From a virus, in the IMG/VR virus record IMGVR_UViG_3300049783_001456, positions 1 to 61,632 of that record: a stretch of 61,632 bases of DNA; one strand, given 5' to 3'. How positions within the stretch are numbered: position 1 is the first letter of the stretch; each line of letters starts with the position of its first letter. The notes under the pieces are model-generated. The model saw only the letters and a program-made list of their open reading frames with translations. It ran no database searches and was not told the origin of the DNA. Position numbers and translations under genes: made by a program. Of this stretch, positions 14,702-22,350 are shown in pieces.

Positions 14702-15869
14702 GCGGCATGTAGACAGTCTCGCCTGGCTGGAACACGTGGTCCCATCCACCGTTCCAAGCGTAGAACGTGTCCAGCCTCGAGCGGTCTACCCCGATGCGGT
14801 CCAACGTGGCTAGAGGTCCCTCTCCCGGGAGCACTTGCGTCCGCAGCCCGGATACGCCAGGAGTGAAGATGCGGTGCGGATGGGAAGGCGTCGAGAACGT
14901 CTTGAAGCCTGCCGTGTCGATACGGAGGTTCTTGCTGCCGTCTCCGTATGCGAGCTCAGCCACGCTCCAGGGTGAGTCGCCCGACTCGACGTAGTACATG
15001 ATGTCGCCCACGGCCACGACGTCGAACTCCGGTGTGACTTCGATGGCGGGAGCGGGAGCGTTGAGACCGACGATGTAGTCCATGACTGGCCATGTCTCCT
15101 TGGTACCCACGACGCCATCGCTCGTGATCCCGAAGTAGCGCTGGAGCTCCTGCACTCGCCGCTGGGTCTTGGGGCCGAACCGACCGTCGACAGAGATGTT
15201 GCCGCCGCAGTAGTAGAAGATGACATCTTGCAGGTAGCGGACGTGGTTGGACTCTGCGCCTCTTCGAAGCTCTGCCTTGTTTCCGTCGAGCGGGAACCAC
15301 CACCAATCATGGGGTGGGTTGTATCCGACGTTAGACAGGCCCAGAGGAGCCTGTCTAACGATGCTGGGAGCGCCGTGTCCGATGATGCCTGCTCTCACTT
15401 GGCCGATGACGCCGACACCGCAGCACGACGTGTAGTCGACATCGCCGTGGATGATGACGTCCCAATTCGGTCGAGTCGCAATGAGCTCATTGGCTGCCTT
15501 GACGGCTGCCGGGAAGGCTGGGTCCTGAGCGCCGACCATGATCTGGATCGTCCGCGACTTGTAGTTGAAGTTTCCCGAGACCTTCTTGCCTGGGTTGCTT
15601 GCTGGACGCTGGTCCCAACCACGCACTTCGTACGTCAGGCCGAACTGTGCGATGACCCAGGAGTATCCGTAGGAGTATCCCCGGTTGCGCAGGTAGGACT
15701 CGTGAGCGCTGCGGAGATGAGAGCGGAATTCGATGTCGGTGGACGGTGTGTGCGGAGAGGTAGATCCTGGATAGTGGACCACCCAGGTTCCTCCTGCTGT
15801 GTCGTCGGCTGGACCAGCCACCGGGAACATCGGGTCTTGCCAGAGGGATCTTGATATGACAGAGGGCAT
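14694..15869 (-). CDS. Endolysin: amidase plus peptidoglycan-binding and LysM-like domains
   Basis: 391 residues from MPSVISRSLWQDP. An N-terminal PGRP/amidase_2 domain shows WVVHYPG (zinc His), the GYSYGYSWVIAQFG segment and IIHGDVDYTSCCG (second His and the CPG-like zinc Cys position, here CCG). A peptidoglycan-binding_1 domain follows (VRYLQDVIFYY...DGRFGPKTQRRVQELQRYFG). The C-terminus resembles LysM (YYVESGDSPWSVAELAYGDG; FQPGETVYMPL). It cleaves the MurNAc-L-Ala bond to lyse the host. A start at 16091 would add 74 residues that look non-domain-like, and the start choice is uncertain. Confidence 0.85.
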   Translation of the reverse strand: MPSVISRSLWQDPMFPVAGPADDTAGGTWVVHYPGSTSPHTPSTDIEFRSHLRSAHESYLRNRGYSYGYSWVIAQFGLTYEVRGWDQRPASNPGKKVSGNFNYKSRTIQIMVGAQDPAFPAAVKAANELIATRPNWDVIIHGDVDYTSCCGVGVIGQVRAGIIGHGAPSIVRQAPLGLSNVGYNPPHDWWWFPLDGNKAELRRGAESNHVRYLQDVIFYYCGGNISVDGRFGPKTQRRVQELQRYFGITSDGVVGTKETWPVMDYIVGLNAPAPAIEVTPEFDVVAVGDIMYYVESGDSPWSVAELAYGDGSKNLRIDTAGFKTFSTPSHPHRIFTPGVSGLRTQVLPGEGPLATLDRIGVDRSRLDTFYAWNGGWDHVFQPGETVYMPLS

Positions 15870-16232
15870 GCTATGAACCGTACCCTCGCTCCCTCTGATA
15901 CACGTCTCATTTCCCTCCTCTCTCCCGATAATGTCTGTCGGCTCACCTCGTGTCCTCCATGTGAGCGGCAGCCCATCTCCACCTATCCTGCGTCTCGTGA
16001 CCTCCACACGGCCCGGATACTCCAGCAAGACCCAGGTACACCCTTGCAAACAGCCACCAGGAACACCCGACTTAGCCAGTTTTCCGTACATTTCTACTCA
16101 GTACGCTGGTGTTATACCCCCTTCGGCTTAGACGGCTTATTCAGTTCCAATCCTCCTACGTATAGAAAAAATATTCAATATATATAAAGGATGGGAAGCG
16201 ATTAAGCCGTCTAAGCCGAACACCACATTTCC
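15870..16232. other. Long intergenic region with AT-rich core and 18-bp inverted repeat
   Basis: Between the endolysin and helicase genes, both reverse. It contains a very AT-rich stretch (about 16160-16190) between two arms: TTCGGCTTAGACGGCTTA (16122-16139) and its exact reverse complement (16203-16220). Each arm carries two TAAGCCG units nine bases apart. On the reverse strand there is an AGGAGG not followed by a long reading frame, and a GGGGGTATAAC -10-like box just beyond the left arm. The remainder (15870-16090) may encode the optional longer endolysin N-terminus. Confidence 0.7.
16122..16220. repeat. Perfect 18-bp inverted repeat flanking AT-rich DNA
   Basis: Arms 16122-16139 and 16203-16220 are exact reverse complements separated by 63 bases of A/T-rich sequence. 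Each arm holds a direct repeat of TAAGCCG. It sits beside the primase-helicase gene, so a replication origin with iteron-like sites is plausible; an operator or terminator is the alternative. Confidence 0.8.
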
Positions 16233-18710
16233 TTACTCTATGCAGGGGCTAAAGCTGATTCCCTGAAAGACCCAAGGACGAGTCGGGAGTTCCTGATTGT
16301 ACGATTCTGGCCTGTTTATGCTGTCAAGATCTCGAGTTTGCATCTTTTCAACATGTGGGAACGTGCTGCTGCCGACGATCCTGGCCACGATTAGGGGTAG
16401 ACCCCACACTGTTTGACCCCGACCGATGAGCCATTTCGAGAAGACGTAATGGAAGTCGGCGGTGCTGACTCTGGAGTTTGGGTCCAGGTGGACGTTGCCT
16501 TCACCTAGGAAGAGGCGGAGCATGTCCGACCCTCCACGCCACTCCTGAGTGTCTTGCTCGACCCTGGCAGGCCTCGGAGGGAGCACCTCGCCGCTCTCGT
16601 GCCATCGCACTGCACCTTTCACGAGCCAAGCGAGGACAGCCTCTCGACGGCCTCCTACACCGCTGCTGACGTTGGCCCTGAAGTTGTCCTTCTTCGGGAA
16701 GGTCTTGTTGTACTTGACTAGCGCCAACCGTCGCCACGTCCCGTGGTCCGTCTCGTGTATCTGCGGCGTGTAGTTGGTCATGAGAAAGAGGGAGTGCGTC
16801 GGCTTCCAGGACATGTTGTCTTTGAACATGCCACGGGCTGTGATACGGTCTGTTCCGAGCACTGCCTTGAGGCGCTGCACGTTCAGCTTTCCAGCCTCCG
16901 GCGTCTCCTCGATAACAGCCACCCGGACACCCAGCAGAGACATGAGCTCGGTTGGGTGGTCGTTGGGTGAGGCCCGCAACAGCTTGTCGGGGACGAGGGT
17001 AATGTGCTCACCCAGTGCCGAGAAGAGTCCCGCTAACAGCGTCGACTTCCCGTTAGAGCCGTTGCCGACGCCGACAGGGAGTACGTCGTCGGAGGTGGGC
17101 CAACCGGTGGCAGCCTGTCCGAAGCGGAGCTGCATCCAGTCCATCACGTCCGGCTCGAGTGCTTCGAGGCAGGCGTCCCAGTCTGGGTGGGTCGCATCGG
17201 GTTCGTAGTCTGCTTCGGTGAGCTTGGTCATGAGGTAGCGACGTTGGTGCTCGAGAAGCTCACCGTTACGTAGGTCGATGACACCGTTGCCGACGTTGAG
17301 GAGGTAGTTCTGCGTGTCGAAGCTGTTTGATCGGACAGCCACGAACCCCTTCATGAGCTTCGCTACCGAACCGACCTTGTTGGCTCCCAGTAGACCTTTC
17401 GCAGCAGACACAGCAGCCTTGAGGTCTTTGGGGTCGCCGATGTCAGCCTTGTACTTCTTGATCAGCTTGGGGGCGAGGTTGCTCATCACCTTGCGGACTG
17501 CCTCGACGGACTCCTCGTTGGAGCGGAGCGACCACTGGCGACCGTCCCAGCTCATCCAACCCATTCCCGACGACCAACACCAGTCGTTGTCGAGACCTTT
17601 GCGGGCGACCCACATAGTCATGTACGAGTCGTCGAGCTGCTTCGGGAGATCAGGGAGCGCCTTGAGGGTTGCCTCGGGAGGGTCGACCATAGCGAAGTCG
17701 TCGACGGGGTCGAAGCGCTCGAGCCAAGGTGGCGTGTCGACGGGGTCGAGGGTCGCCTTGTCGACGAGCGCACCTTCTGCCCACTTGTCGAGGATGTAGT
17801 TACCGAGCTCCTCGTCGGACGTCACGTTGCTGATGAACTGCTCAGCGTCTTCCCGAGTGAAGTCGGTCCAGGGCGACGCCACCATCTTAGAGAGCGACCA
17901 GGCAAACCGGTAGCACTGAGCGTCCCAGCCTCTGCCGGATTCCTCGTCCCGGTCCTGCTCCTTGAAGTCCTCATAATTGACGTCTTGGAACGTCTTGAGC
18001 CAACCGGCGAGGCGCTCGTCTACGTACTCTCGTGCCTCCCTCTGCTTGTCTTCGTCAAGTTCGTCGTATCGGTCGCCGTCGTACTCGCTGACGTTGCCGA
18101 GCCCAGACCCACCGCTATGGGTGTCGTGCCACGTGCGGATGAATTTGGCGAAGTCCTCGACGCTTGTATCGACACCGAGGAGGTTCAGGTTGTCGAGGTC
18201 GGGGTCGAGCTCCCACTTGTAGGTGAGCATCTTGCCCCGGTTTGCTTCGGACTTGCTCGCCTTGACGGTGGGTGCTAGGTAGATGAACGTGCGACCGACC
18301 CCTTCAGCGTTACCACCTTGGAAGTCGATTCCCGGTAGGACGTCTTGGATCTTGCGTTCGCCGATAGTAGCCACCAAGTAGTGTTCGCCTCCTGACGGGG
18401 TCGAGGCACGGCCATACACCGTTGGTAGCTTGCCCCCGAGTGCCTCGGTGAGCGCTTCGATTGTACCACCGTTCTGCGGGTCGATGTCGATGGCGTCGAC
18501 GGTGTGGCCCATGACAGCGCACAGTGCCCAGCCAGGCTTCCAGCGGTCGACTTTCTTTGGGTCAGCTTTGGCCTGTTGCCAGCCGACGGGAAGCTTGAAT
18601 GGGATCTCCCCCTTCTGAGCGTTGGGTCGAGGCGGAGCCACAAACACAGGTACCCCTGCTTCGGCGAGGTACCGTGCGACATTGAGCGCTGATTCCTGTT
18701 CGTCGGTCAC
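16233..18710 (-). CDS. Bifunctional primase-polymerase/SF3 (D5-like) helicase
   Basis: 825 residues from a GTG that overlaps the preceding stop (GTGA); the longer frame only reads through that small gene. The N-terminal 200 residues are a prim-pol (AEP) domain: VDAIDIDPQNGG supplies the D-x-D metal site near residue 75 and STPSGGEHY the conserved His near 108. The C-terminal half is a D5_N/SF3 helicase with Walker A GNGSNGKST near residue 550, Walker B RVAVIEETPE and sensor segment LFLMTNYTPQI. It would make primers and unwind phage DNA at the origin, consistent with the adjacent inverted repeat. Confidence 0.92.
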   Translation of the reverse strand: MTDEQESALNVARYLAEAGVPVFVAPPRPNAQKGEIPFKLPVGWQQAKADPKKVDRWKPGWALCAVMGHTVDAIDIDPQNGGTIEALTEALGGKLPTVYGRASTPSGGEHYLVATIGERKIQDVLPGIDFQGGNAEGVGRTFIYLAPTVKASKSEANRGKMLTYKWELDPDLDNLNLLGVDTSVEDFAKFIRTWHDTHSGGSGLGNVSEYDGDRYDELDEDKQREAREYVDERLAGWLKTFQDVNYEDFKEQDRDEESGRGWDAQCYRFAWSLSKMVASPWTDFTREDAEQFISNVTSDEELGNYILDKWAEGALVDKATLDPVDTPPWLERFDPVDDFAMVDPPEATLKALPDLPKQLDDSYMTMWVARKGLDNDWCWSSGMGWMSWDGRQWSLRSNEESVEAVRKVMSNLAPKLIKKYKADIGDPKDLKAAVSAAKGLLGANKVGSVAKLMKGFVAVRSNSFDTQNYLLNVGNGVIDLRNGELLEHQRRYLMTKLTEADYEPDATHPDWDACLEALEPDVMDWMQLRFGQAATGWPTSDDVLPVGVGNGSNGKSTLLAGLFSALGEHITLVPDKLLRASPNDHPTELMSLLGVRVAVIEETPEAGKLNVQRLKAVLGTDRITARGMFKDNMSWKPTHSLFLMTNYTPQIHETDHGTWRRLALVKYNKTFPKKDNFRANVSSGVGGRREAVLAWLVKGAVRWHESGEVLPPRPARVEQDTQEWRGGSDMLRLFLGEGNVHLDPNSRVSTADFHYVFSKWLIGRGQTVWGLPLIVARIVGSSTFPHVEKMQTRDLDSINRPESYNQELPTRPWVFQGISFSPCIE

Positions 18711-18883
18711 GCCTCCACCTGCGACCGGCGAAGATTGGCAGCCTGTTCCTCGAGTACCGCAACACGTGCCTCGATACGTTCCGGGTGATGGTGGGCGCAT
18801 GTCAAAGCACCCATCTTGCGGTGCCTTGTGCAGGGCGACCCGTCTAGGTTTGTGCCGACGCACAGCACTTCTTTGATATGCAT
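18707..18883 (-). CDS. Small zinc-finger/coiled-coil protein
   Basis: 58 residues from MHIKEVLCVGTN. CVGTNLDGSPCTRH...LTCAHHH forms a C-C-C-H site similar to the HGG-type finger of 11765-12472. A short coiled coil follows (ARVAVLEEQAANLRRS). Coupled to the primase-helicase by GTGA, and driven by the promoter at 18917-18945. Possibly a helicase accessory. Confidence 0.65.
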   Translation of the reverse strand: MHIKEVLCVGTNLDGSPCTRHRKMGALTCAHHHPERIEARVAVLEEQAANLRRSQVEA

Positions 18884-18916
18884 TGTGTAGCTACCCTCTG
18901 TAGGTGGAGGTGGCAC

Positions 18917-18945
18917 ACTATAGCCCAGCCGATAGTTCTCCACTA
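18917..18945 (-). promoter_or_regulatory. Promoter for primase-helicase unit
   Basis: Reverse reading: GGGTAGTGG (TAGTGG at 18940-18945), 17 bp, TATAGT (18917-18922). Matches the genome-wide consensus. Divergent from the forward gene at 18980. Confidence 0.65.
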
Positions 18946-18979
18946 CCCAAACCAAAATTCTCACGGTACCCTCTACCCC

Positions 18980-19243
18980 ATGCTTGAATCAAAGGTAGAA
19001 TCGATCTTCGCAGACAGGGTCAGGGAGCTAGGTGGTCGGAGTTTCAAGTTCGCTCCGATATTTGCAGGCAACCCGGACCGTATCGTGCTGATGCCAGGGG
19101 GCGTGATCCGCCTGGTCGAGCTGAAGGCCGACGACGGAGCGCTGAGAGCCGTGCAAGTCCTCTGGCACCGTCGAGCTGCCGACCTAGGCACCGATGTTGA
19201 AGTGGTGACTGGCGCCACCGAGGCTAGAGCTTGGATACTGTGA
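18980..19243 (+). CDS. VRR-NUC domain nuclease
   Basis: 87 residues from MLESKVESIFADRVREL. The compact VRR-NUC fold is visible: an N-terminal helix, then NPDRIVLMPGGVIRLVELKADDG with the D...E-x-K catalytic triad, then LRAVQVLWHRRAADLG and VVTGATEARAWI. Stand-alone VRR-NUC proteins are Holliday-junction or flap-type nucleases next to phage replication genes. No clear ribosome site; the ATG follows a TACCCT-like box, so a leaderless transcript is possible. Confidence 0.88.
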   Translation: MLESKVESIFADRVRELGGRSFKFAPIFAGNPDRIVLMPGGVIRLVELKADDGALRAVQVLWHRRAADLGTDVEVVTGATEARAWIL

Positions 19244-19668
19244 GGGGGAAATGGCAGGAGCAGAAAGCGTGCTCTGTAGATACGCACCGATACTTCTTCA
19301 ACTACCGGGAAGCAGCAGTGGCGAAGGCGAAGGCGATATGCGGTGGTTGCCCTGTCAAAGACGAGTGCCTCGACCACGCCATGAACGAACCAGAAGAACA
19401 TGGGCTCTGGGGTGGCCTCACCGAATCTGAGAGGGTGTCCCTGTCCCGCAGGGCGACCCCAACCTCAGGCTCGCGACCGCTCGAGCTTGTGACCTACACA
19501 ACCAGAGCTCGCTCCACGGGATCGACGTGCAGTGCAGGGAAGACAGACAGTGGTTGGGGGGTGTTGTGCGAGACCCATCATACCACTGCGGAGGCGCACA
19601 ACCGGACCGCAGCCGAGTACGCTGTGAGCCGTCCCGAGGAGTGGTGCGAGGGCTGCTCAGTAGTATGA
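19240..19668 (+). CDS. WhiB-family regulator with C-terminal extension
   Basis: 142 residues from GTG overlapping the previous stop (a TTG three codons earlier is possible). The WhiB core has the four Fe-S cysteines: KACS, ICGGC, DEC, and the GLWGG turn (EEHGLWGGLTESER). WhiB proteins bind a 4Fe-4S cluster and the sigma factor in actinobacteria, so this strongly supports an actinobacterial host and a transcription-control role. Past the usual end there are about 70 more residues with CETHH and CEGC, which look like a second small zinc site not normal for WhiB. Confidence 0.85.
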   Translation: MRGKWQEQKACSVDTHRYFFNYREAAVAKAKAICGGCPVKDECLDHAMNEPEEHGLWGGLTESERVSLSRRATPTSGSRPLELVTYTTRARSTGSTCSAGKTDSGWGVLCETHHTTAEAHNRTAAEYAVSRPEEWCEGCSVV

Positions 19669-19724
19669 GGTGTGTGGAAGCTACTAGGTTTCGGCGATAG
19701 CGCACTCTATCTGAAGGACTGAAA

Positions 19725-20192
19725 TTGACTTCCGAACAAACCAACATAGCTTCGAAGTCGGAACTCATCAGTTGGGTTCGGCGGATAGCTCATTTCTTGG
19801 TAGGACCGTTCCCAACGTTCCTGCTGGGAGTATTCATGGTCATCCTCGGTGTAGCGACAAGCGGTGCCGGCAGCGACGGTCTGCCCCTGCAGGACTTCAT
19901 CGTCGTAATCTCTATCGGGGCAGGAGCTGCAGCTGTGTACGCTTCCGTGTTGTTCCGGGACCGCATGCGCCGCTCACATGTTATCATCGCGATCGTCCTC
20001 TCCACCTACTCAGTTATCCGAGGAACGTCCCTAGGAATCCTCAGCTACCGCAACAACGGACGGAGCTTCGTACGCCTCTTCACGGAAGCGACACCCCCAT
20101 GGGTGTGGGCTGTTGTTTGCACGTTCGCCCTGATAGCTTTGGGGATGCTCTTGACAGCTATCCTCGATGAAGAAACAGAACATGAGAGTTGA
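19725..20192 (+). CDS. Four-helix membrane protein
   Basis: 155 residues from TTG. Four hydrophobic spans are clear: FLLGVFMVILGVATSGAG, FIVVISIGAGAAAVYASVLF, VIIAIVLSTYSVI and VWAVVCTFALIALGMLLTAIL. The C-terminus is acidic. Together with the next two genes this makes a membrane-protein trio; holin or antiholin function is a possibility, but the cluster is about 4 kb from the endolysin and on the opposite strand. Confidence 0.7.
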   Translation: MTSEQTNIASKSELISWVRRIAHFLVGPFPTFLLGVFMVILGVATSGAGSDGLPLQDFIVVISIGAGAAAVYASVLFRDRMRRSHVIIAIVLSTYSVIRGTSLGILSYRNNGRSFVRLFTEATPPWVWAVVCTFALIALGMLLTAILDEETEHES

Positions 20193-20419
20193 GGATGACG
20201 TTCAAGGATTTGATCCCGAAGCGCTCAACCGTCATGTTCACCGTCGGAATGGCAATCATCGTATGGTTCGCTGTAGACGAACGGGACATCGGTACAGAGT
20301 GGCTGTTCATCATTGGCGTCCTTCTCGGACTCCCTATGCTCGGACCTGACCAGTCTTGGGGCGATAGGCTGAGAGTCGCCATATCGAAAGACGAAACACC
20401 TACCCAAGGAGAGACATGA
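20189..20419 (+). CDS. Two-helix small membrane protein
   Basis: 76 residues from TTG overlapping the previous stop; an ATG two codons later gives nearly the same protein. Spans: VMFTVGMAIIVWFAV and WLFIIGVLLGLPML, separated by a charged loop. The size and topology fit class II holins, but no diagnostic motif is available. Confidence 0.65.
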   Translation: MRMTFKDLIPKRSTVMFTVGMAIIVWFAVDERDIGTEWLFIIGVLLGLPMLGPDQSWGDRLRVAISKDETPTQGET

Positions 20420-20640
20420 AGAAACTGAATCTGGCCAACCCAGGCGAGAAGCCTTCCGGCTTCGTTGCCGACCTGACCCTCGTGACAGCAGCCGTGGTGG
20501 CCGTTGTGAGCGAGGTCGCGAGCTATGATATCCCAGGATCGCTGCTGGTGCTCGCCGCCCTGGTCGTCAAGCTGGTCGACAAGTATTACGTGCAGCCGAA
20601 GTCGAAGGCGGTCTTCGAGGCTGCCTTCCCTGCCCCATAG
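20416..20640 (+). CDS. Holin-like small membrane protein
   Basis: 74 residues, ATGA-coupled to the previous gene. One or two hydrophobic spans (LTLVTAAVVAVVSEV and LLVLAALVVKLVDKYY) and a short charged tail. Similar to the small holins of actinophages in length and layout. Followed by a strong hairpin terminator, so 18980-20640 is likely one unit. Confidence 0.6.
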   Translation: MKKLNLANPGEKPSGFVADLTLVTAAVVAVVSEVASYDIPGSLLVLAALVVKLVDKYYVQPKSKAVFEAAFPAP

Positions 20641-20697
20641 ATCCCCGCTACCACGGGACCGTGCGCCACTCCTCTCCTGTGGGTGAGCGCACGAAGA

Positions 20698-20741
20698 GAA
20701 CGACCCCCACCGCTTTCATGGGCAGGCAGTGGGGGTCGTTC
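20698..20741 (+). terminator. Hairpin terminator
   Basis: GAACGACCCCCAC (20698-20710) pairs perfectly with GTGGGGGTCGTTC (20729-20741). A second smaller hairpin GTGCGC/GCGCAC precedes it (20661-20692). Little T-run follows. The 20641-20931 gap otherwise holds tandem promoters. Confidence 0.7.
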
Positions 20742-20766
20742 GCCGTTTCGAGCTCAGTACAAGAAA

Positions 20767-20809
20767 GTTCCTGCTTGGGGTAGGTTTAGCAGGAACTAGA
20801 AGGTAAGAT
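20767..20809 (+). promoter_or_regulatory. Upstream tandem promoter with perfect dyad
   Basis: GTTCCTGCT (20767-20775) and AGCAGGAAC (20788-20796) form a perfect 9-bp dyad around TAGGTT (20781-20786); 17 bp spacer; TAAGAT (20804-20809). No leader hairpin. It lies about 75 bp before cassette copy 4. Confidence 0.6.
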
Positions 20810-20856
20810 GATTGTGGTGCTGATAGACTGATCGTAGAAATACTTCTTGCTAGGGG

Positions 20857-20925
20857 TAGCTTTCCAGGATGTGTTGCGGTATCATGATGTACATAGCCAA
20901 CGGGGCTATCACCGAGCAAGGGAGC
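20857..20925 (+). promoter_or_regulatory. Repeated promoter/leader cassette, copy 4
   Basis: TAGCTT (20857-20862), 17 bp, TATCAT (20880-20885), leader hairpin ATAGCC-AACGG-GGCTAT (20893-20909), then AAGGGAG. Drives 20932. Confidence 0.8.
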
Positions 20926-20931
20926 AAGACC

Positions 20932-21237
20932 ATGGAAGCCAAGATAAATGCGACCGTCTGGGATACCGAGCACACGGGCAGGACCCGCAAAGTCATCGCC
21001 GACGTGCACGAGGCCTTCGAGCTCGACCTCGGAGAATTCCTGATATCGTCTTTCCAAGGGTTCATCACTATCGGAAGGTTCACAGGGCGCACACGCCGGT
21101 TCTGGCACCACGCCTGCCCGACGATCGAGCGTTTCGAGGTAGATACCTTCGCCACCACCGAGGGTGTAATCATGGGACGCAAGGGCATGCGCCTCGCCGG
21201 CACCTTGGCCATCCGCCCTGAAAATACTTCCTGCTAG
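20932..21237 (+). CDS. Hypothetical protein
   Basis: 101 residues from MEAKINATVWDTEHTG. Mixed alpha/beta, with a basic stretch (GRFTGRTRRFWHHACP). The stop codon TAG lies inside the next promoter cassette. First of a run of single-gene cassettes. Not recognised. Confidence 0.65.
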   Translation: MEAKINATVWDTEHTGRTRKVIADVHEAFELDLGEFLISSFQGFITIGRFTGRTRRFWHHACPTIERFEVDTFATTEGVIMGRKGMRLAGTLAIRPENTSC

Positions 21238-21240
21238 AGG

Positions 21241-21305
21241 TAGCTTTCCAGGATGTGTTGCGGTATCATGATATACATAGCCAACGGGGCTATCACCTAA
21301 CAAGG
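21241..21305 (+). promoter_or_regulatory. Repeated promoter/leader cassette, copy 5
   Basis: TAGCTT (21241-21246), 17 bp, TATCAT (21264-21269), hairpin ATAGCC-AACGG-GGCTAT (21277-21293), AAGGAG. TCCTG/CAGGA dyad around the -35 box. Confidence 0.8.
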
Positions 21306-21314
21306 AGCAAAGCC

Positions 21315-21476
21315 ATGAAGTTCAAAGTCGGAGATCGCCTCTTCCGTGAATATTCGGTGAAAAATTACGTCTTGATGTCAACCCACGTTGATGCCTACGG
21401 CAGCGTCTCGGTGCTTTCCATGGGTGCGTTTGAAATCGTCCCGCTGGAAGGTCTTCAAGTTCGCCCGGTCCACTGA
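21315..21476 (+). CDS. Hypothetical small protein
   Basis: 53 residues, MKFKVGDRLFREYSVKNYVL then a beta-rich remainder ending GLQVRPVH. Resembles a small SH3-like or KOW-like barrel in style (VGDR...V...GS), but this is only an impression. Single-gene cassette. Confidence 0.6.
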   Translation: MKFKVGDRLFREYSVKNYVLMSTHVDAYGSVSVLSMGAFEIVPLEGLQVRPVH

Positions 21477-21480
21477 GAAA

Positions 21481-21575
21481 CATCCTGGAAAGTTGCCTTT
21501 CGGGGTAGCTTTCCAGGATGGGTTGCGCTATCATGATGTACATAGCCAACGGGGCTGTCAACTAGCAAGGAGAAA
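21481..21575 (+). promoter_or_regulatory. Repeated promoter/leader cassette, copy 6, with 12-bp dyad
   Basis: CATCCTGGAAAG (21481-21492) and CTTTCCAGGATG (21509-21520) are perfect reverse complements around TAGCTT (21506-21511). TATCAT at 21529-21534. Leader hairpin ATAGCC-AACGG-GGCTGT (21542-21558, one G-U pair), then AAGGAG. Confidence 0.85.
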
Positions 21576-21579
21576 CACC

Positions 21580-21768
21580 ATGAACGAGAAATGCGAATTC
21601 TGCAAGCGGACTCTCACGCCCGACCTGAGCCCGGGATGGTTCTACTACCGGTCCGAGATCGGGGCCACCGAGCCGGTCGAGCACATCGGAGCCACCGAGC
21701 ACGTTGCCTGCCGTAGCTGCCTCGAGGAGAACTTCGGGCACCGCCCAGAGGCCATCCTCGAAGTCTGA
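21580..21768 (+). CDS. Small zinc-ribbon protein
   Basis: 62 residues: MNEKCEFCKRTL at the start and HVACRSCLEENFGHRP near the end give two CxxC pairs about 40 residues apart, a zinc-ribbon layout. Single-gene cassette. Role unknown. Confidence 0.65.
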   Translation: MNEKCEFCKRTLTPDLSPGWFYYRSEIGATEPVEHIGATEHVACRSCLEENFGHRPEAILEV

Positions 21769-21774
21769 TAGAAA

Positions 21775-21868
21775 GTTCCTGGGAAGTTTGCCCTCTGAGG
21801 TAGCTTTCCAGGAACCTACCGACTATACTCAACTCAGCTGGCCAACGGGGCCAGCCACTAGCAAGGAG
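21775..21868 (+). promoter_or_regulatory. Repeated promoter/leader cassette, copy 7
   Basis: Dyad GTTCCTGGGAAG (21775-21786)/CTTTCCAGGAAC (21804-21815) with one G-T exception; TAGCTT (21801-21806), 17 bp, TATACT (21824-21829). Leader hairpin GCTGGCC-AACGG-GGCCAGC (21837-21855): the stem sequence differs from other copies but pairing is kept. Confidence 0.85.
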
Positions 21869-21876
21869 AGACCAAC

Positions 21877-22056
21877 ATGGGAACCAACCACGGTGACGAT
21901 CAGATGATCGCCGGGGACAAGTTCTGGCACAACAACTCGATGAAGCCGGTTGAGCTCGCCTCGACTTTCGTCGACACCTACGGACGGGTCGCAGTCATCG
22001 CCGCCAGCGGAGTCTTGCTACTCGTCCACCTCGGAGAGTTGGAGCCGGCATCGTGA
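21877..22056 (+). CDS. Hypothetical small protein, possible membrane anchor
   Basis: 59 residues (MGTNHGDDQMIAGDKFWHNN...). A hydrophobic stretch VAVIAASGVLLLVHLG near the C-terminus could span the membrane. First of three overlapping genes (GTGA overlaps) in one cassette. Confidence 0.6.
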   Translation: MGTNHGDDQMIAGDKFWHNNSMKPVELASTFVDTYGRVAVIAASGVLLLVHLGELEPAS

Positions 22057-22196
22057 GGTACCTCTACCGCCTGCTCTCGATCGCTGGGACGTTCAAGGCT
22101 GCCCGGCGAGGCCCAGGTTCCCTCGGACGGAGACAGGGACGTAGGGTAGCGAATCGGCACTTCAACCGCTGGCTGCGGAAGGTGCTGAAGCCGTGA
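22053..22196 (+). CDS. Very basic small protein
   Basis: 47 residues from GTG: MRYLYRLLSIAGTFKAARRG followed by an Arg-rich tail (GRRQGRRVANRHFNRWLRK). The charge suggests nucleic-acid or membrane-surface binding. GTGA overlaps at both ends. Confidence 0.5.
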   Translation: MRYLYRLLSIAGTFKAARRGPGSLGRRQGRRVANRHFNRWLRKVLKP

Positions 22197-22333
22197 ACGT
22201 CTTCTTCGGTATCTGCTCTATCTACTCTGGTGTCTGGTTCTTTACCCAACGCACCCACTGGGTACACGCCTTCATGGGTGTCCTGTTCATCTTGTCGGGA
22301 GCGCTGTTCATCCTGCCGTCGGTAATTTCTTGA
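22193..22333 (+). CDS. Small two-span membrane protein
   Basis: 46 residues from GTG. Hydrophobic spans VFFGICSIYSGVWFF and FMGVLFILSGALFILPSV, joined by a short loop with TQRTHWVH. Overlaps the previous stop. Function unknown. Confidence 0.55.
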   Translation: MNVFFGICSIYSGVWFFTQRTHWVHAFMGVLFILSGALFILPSVIS

Positions 22334-22350
22334 ATACTTCTTGGTTGGGG

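Noticed and set aside
15870-16091. Longer endolysin start giving 465 residues
   Set aside because: The added 74 residues show no domain character and read across a promoter-like region; kept as an alternative only.
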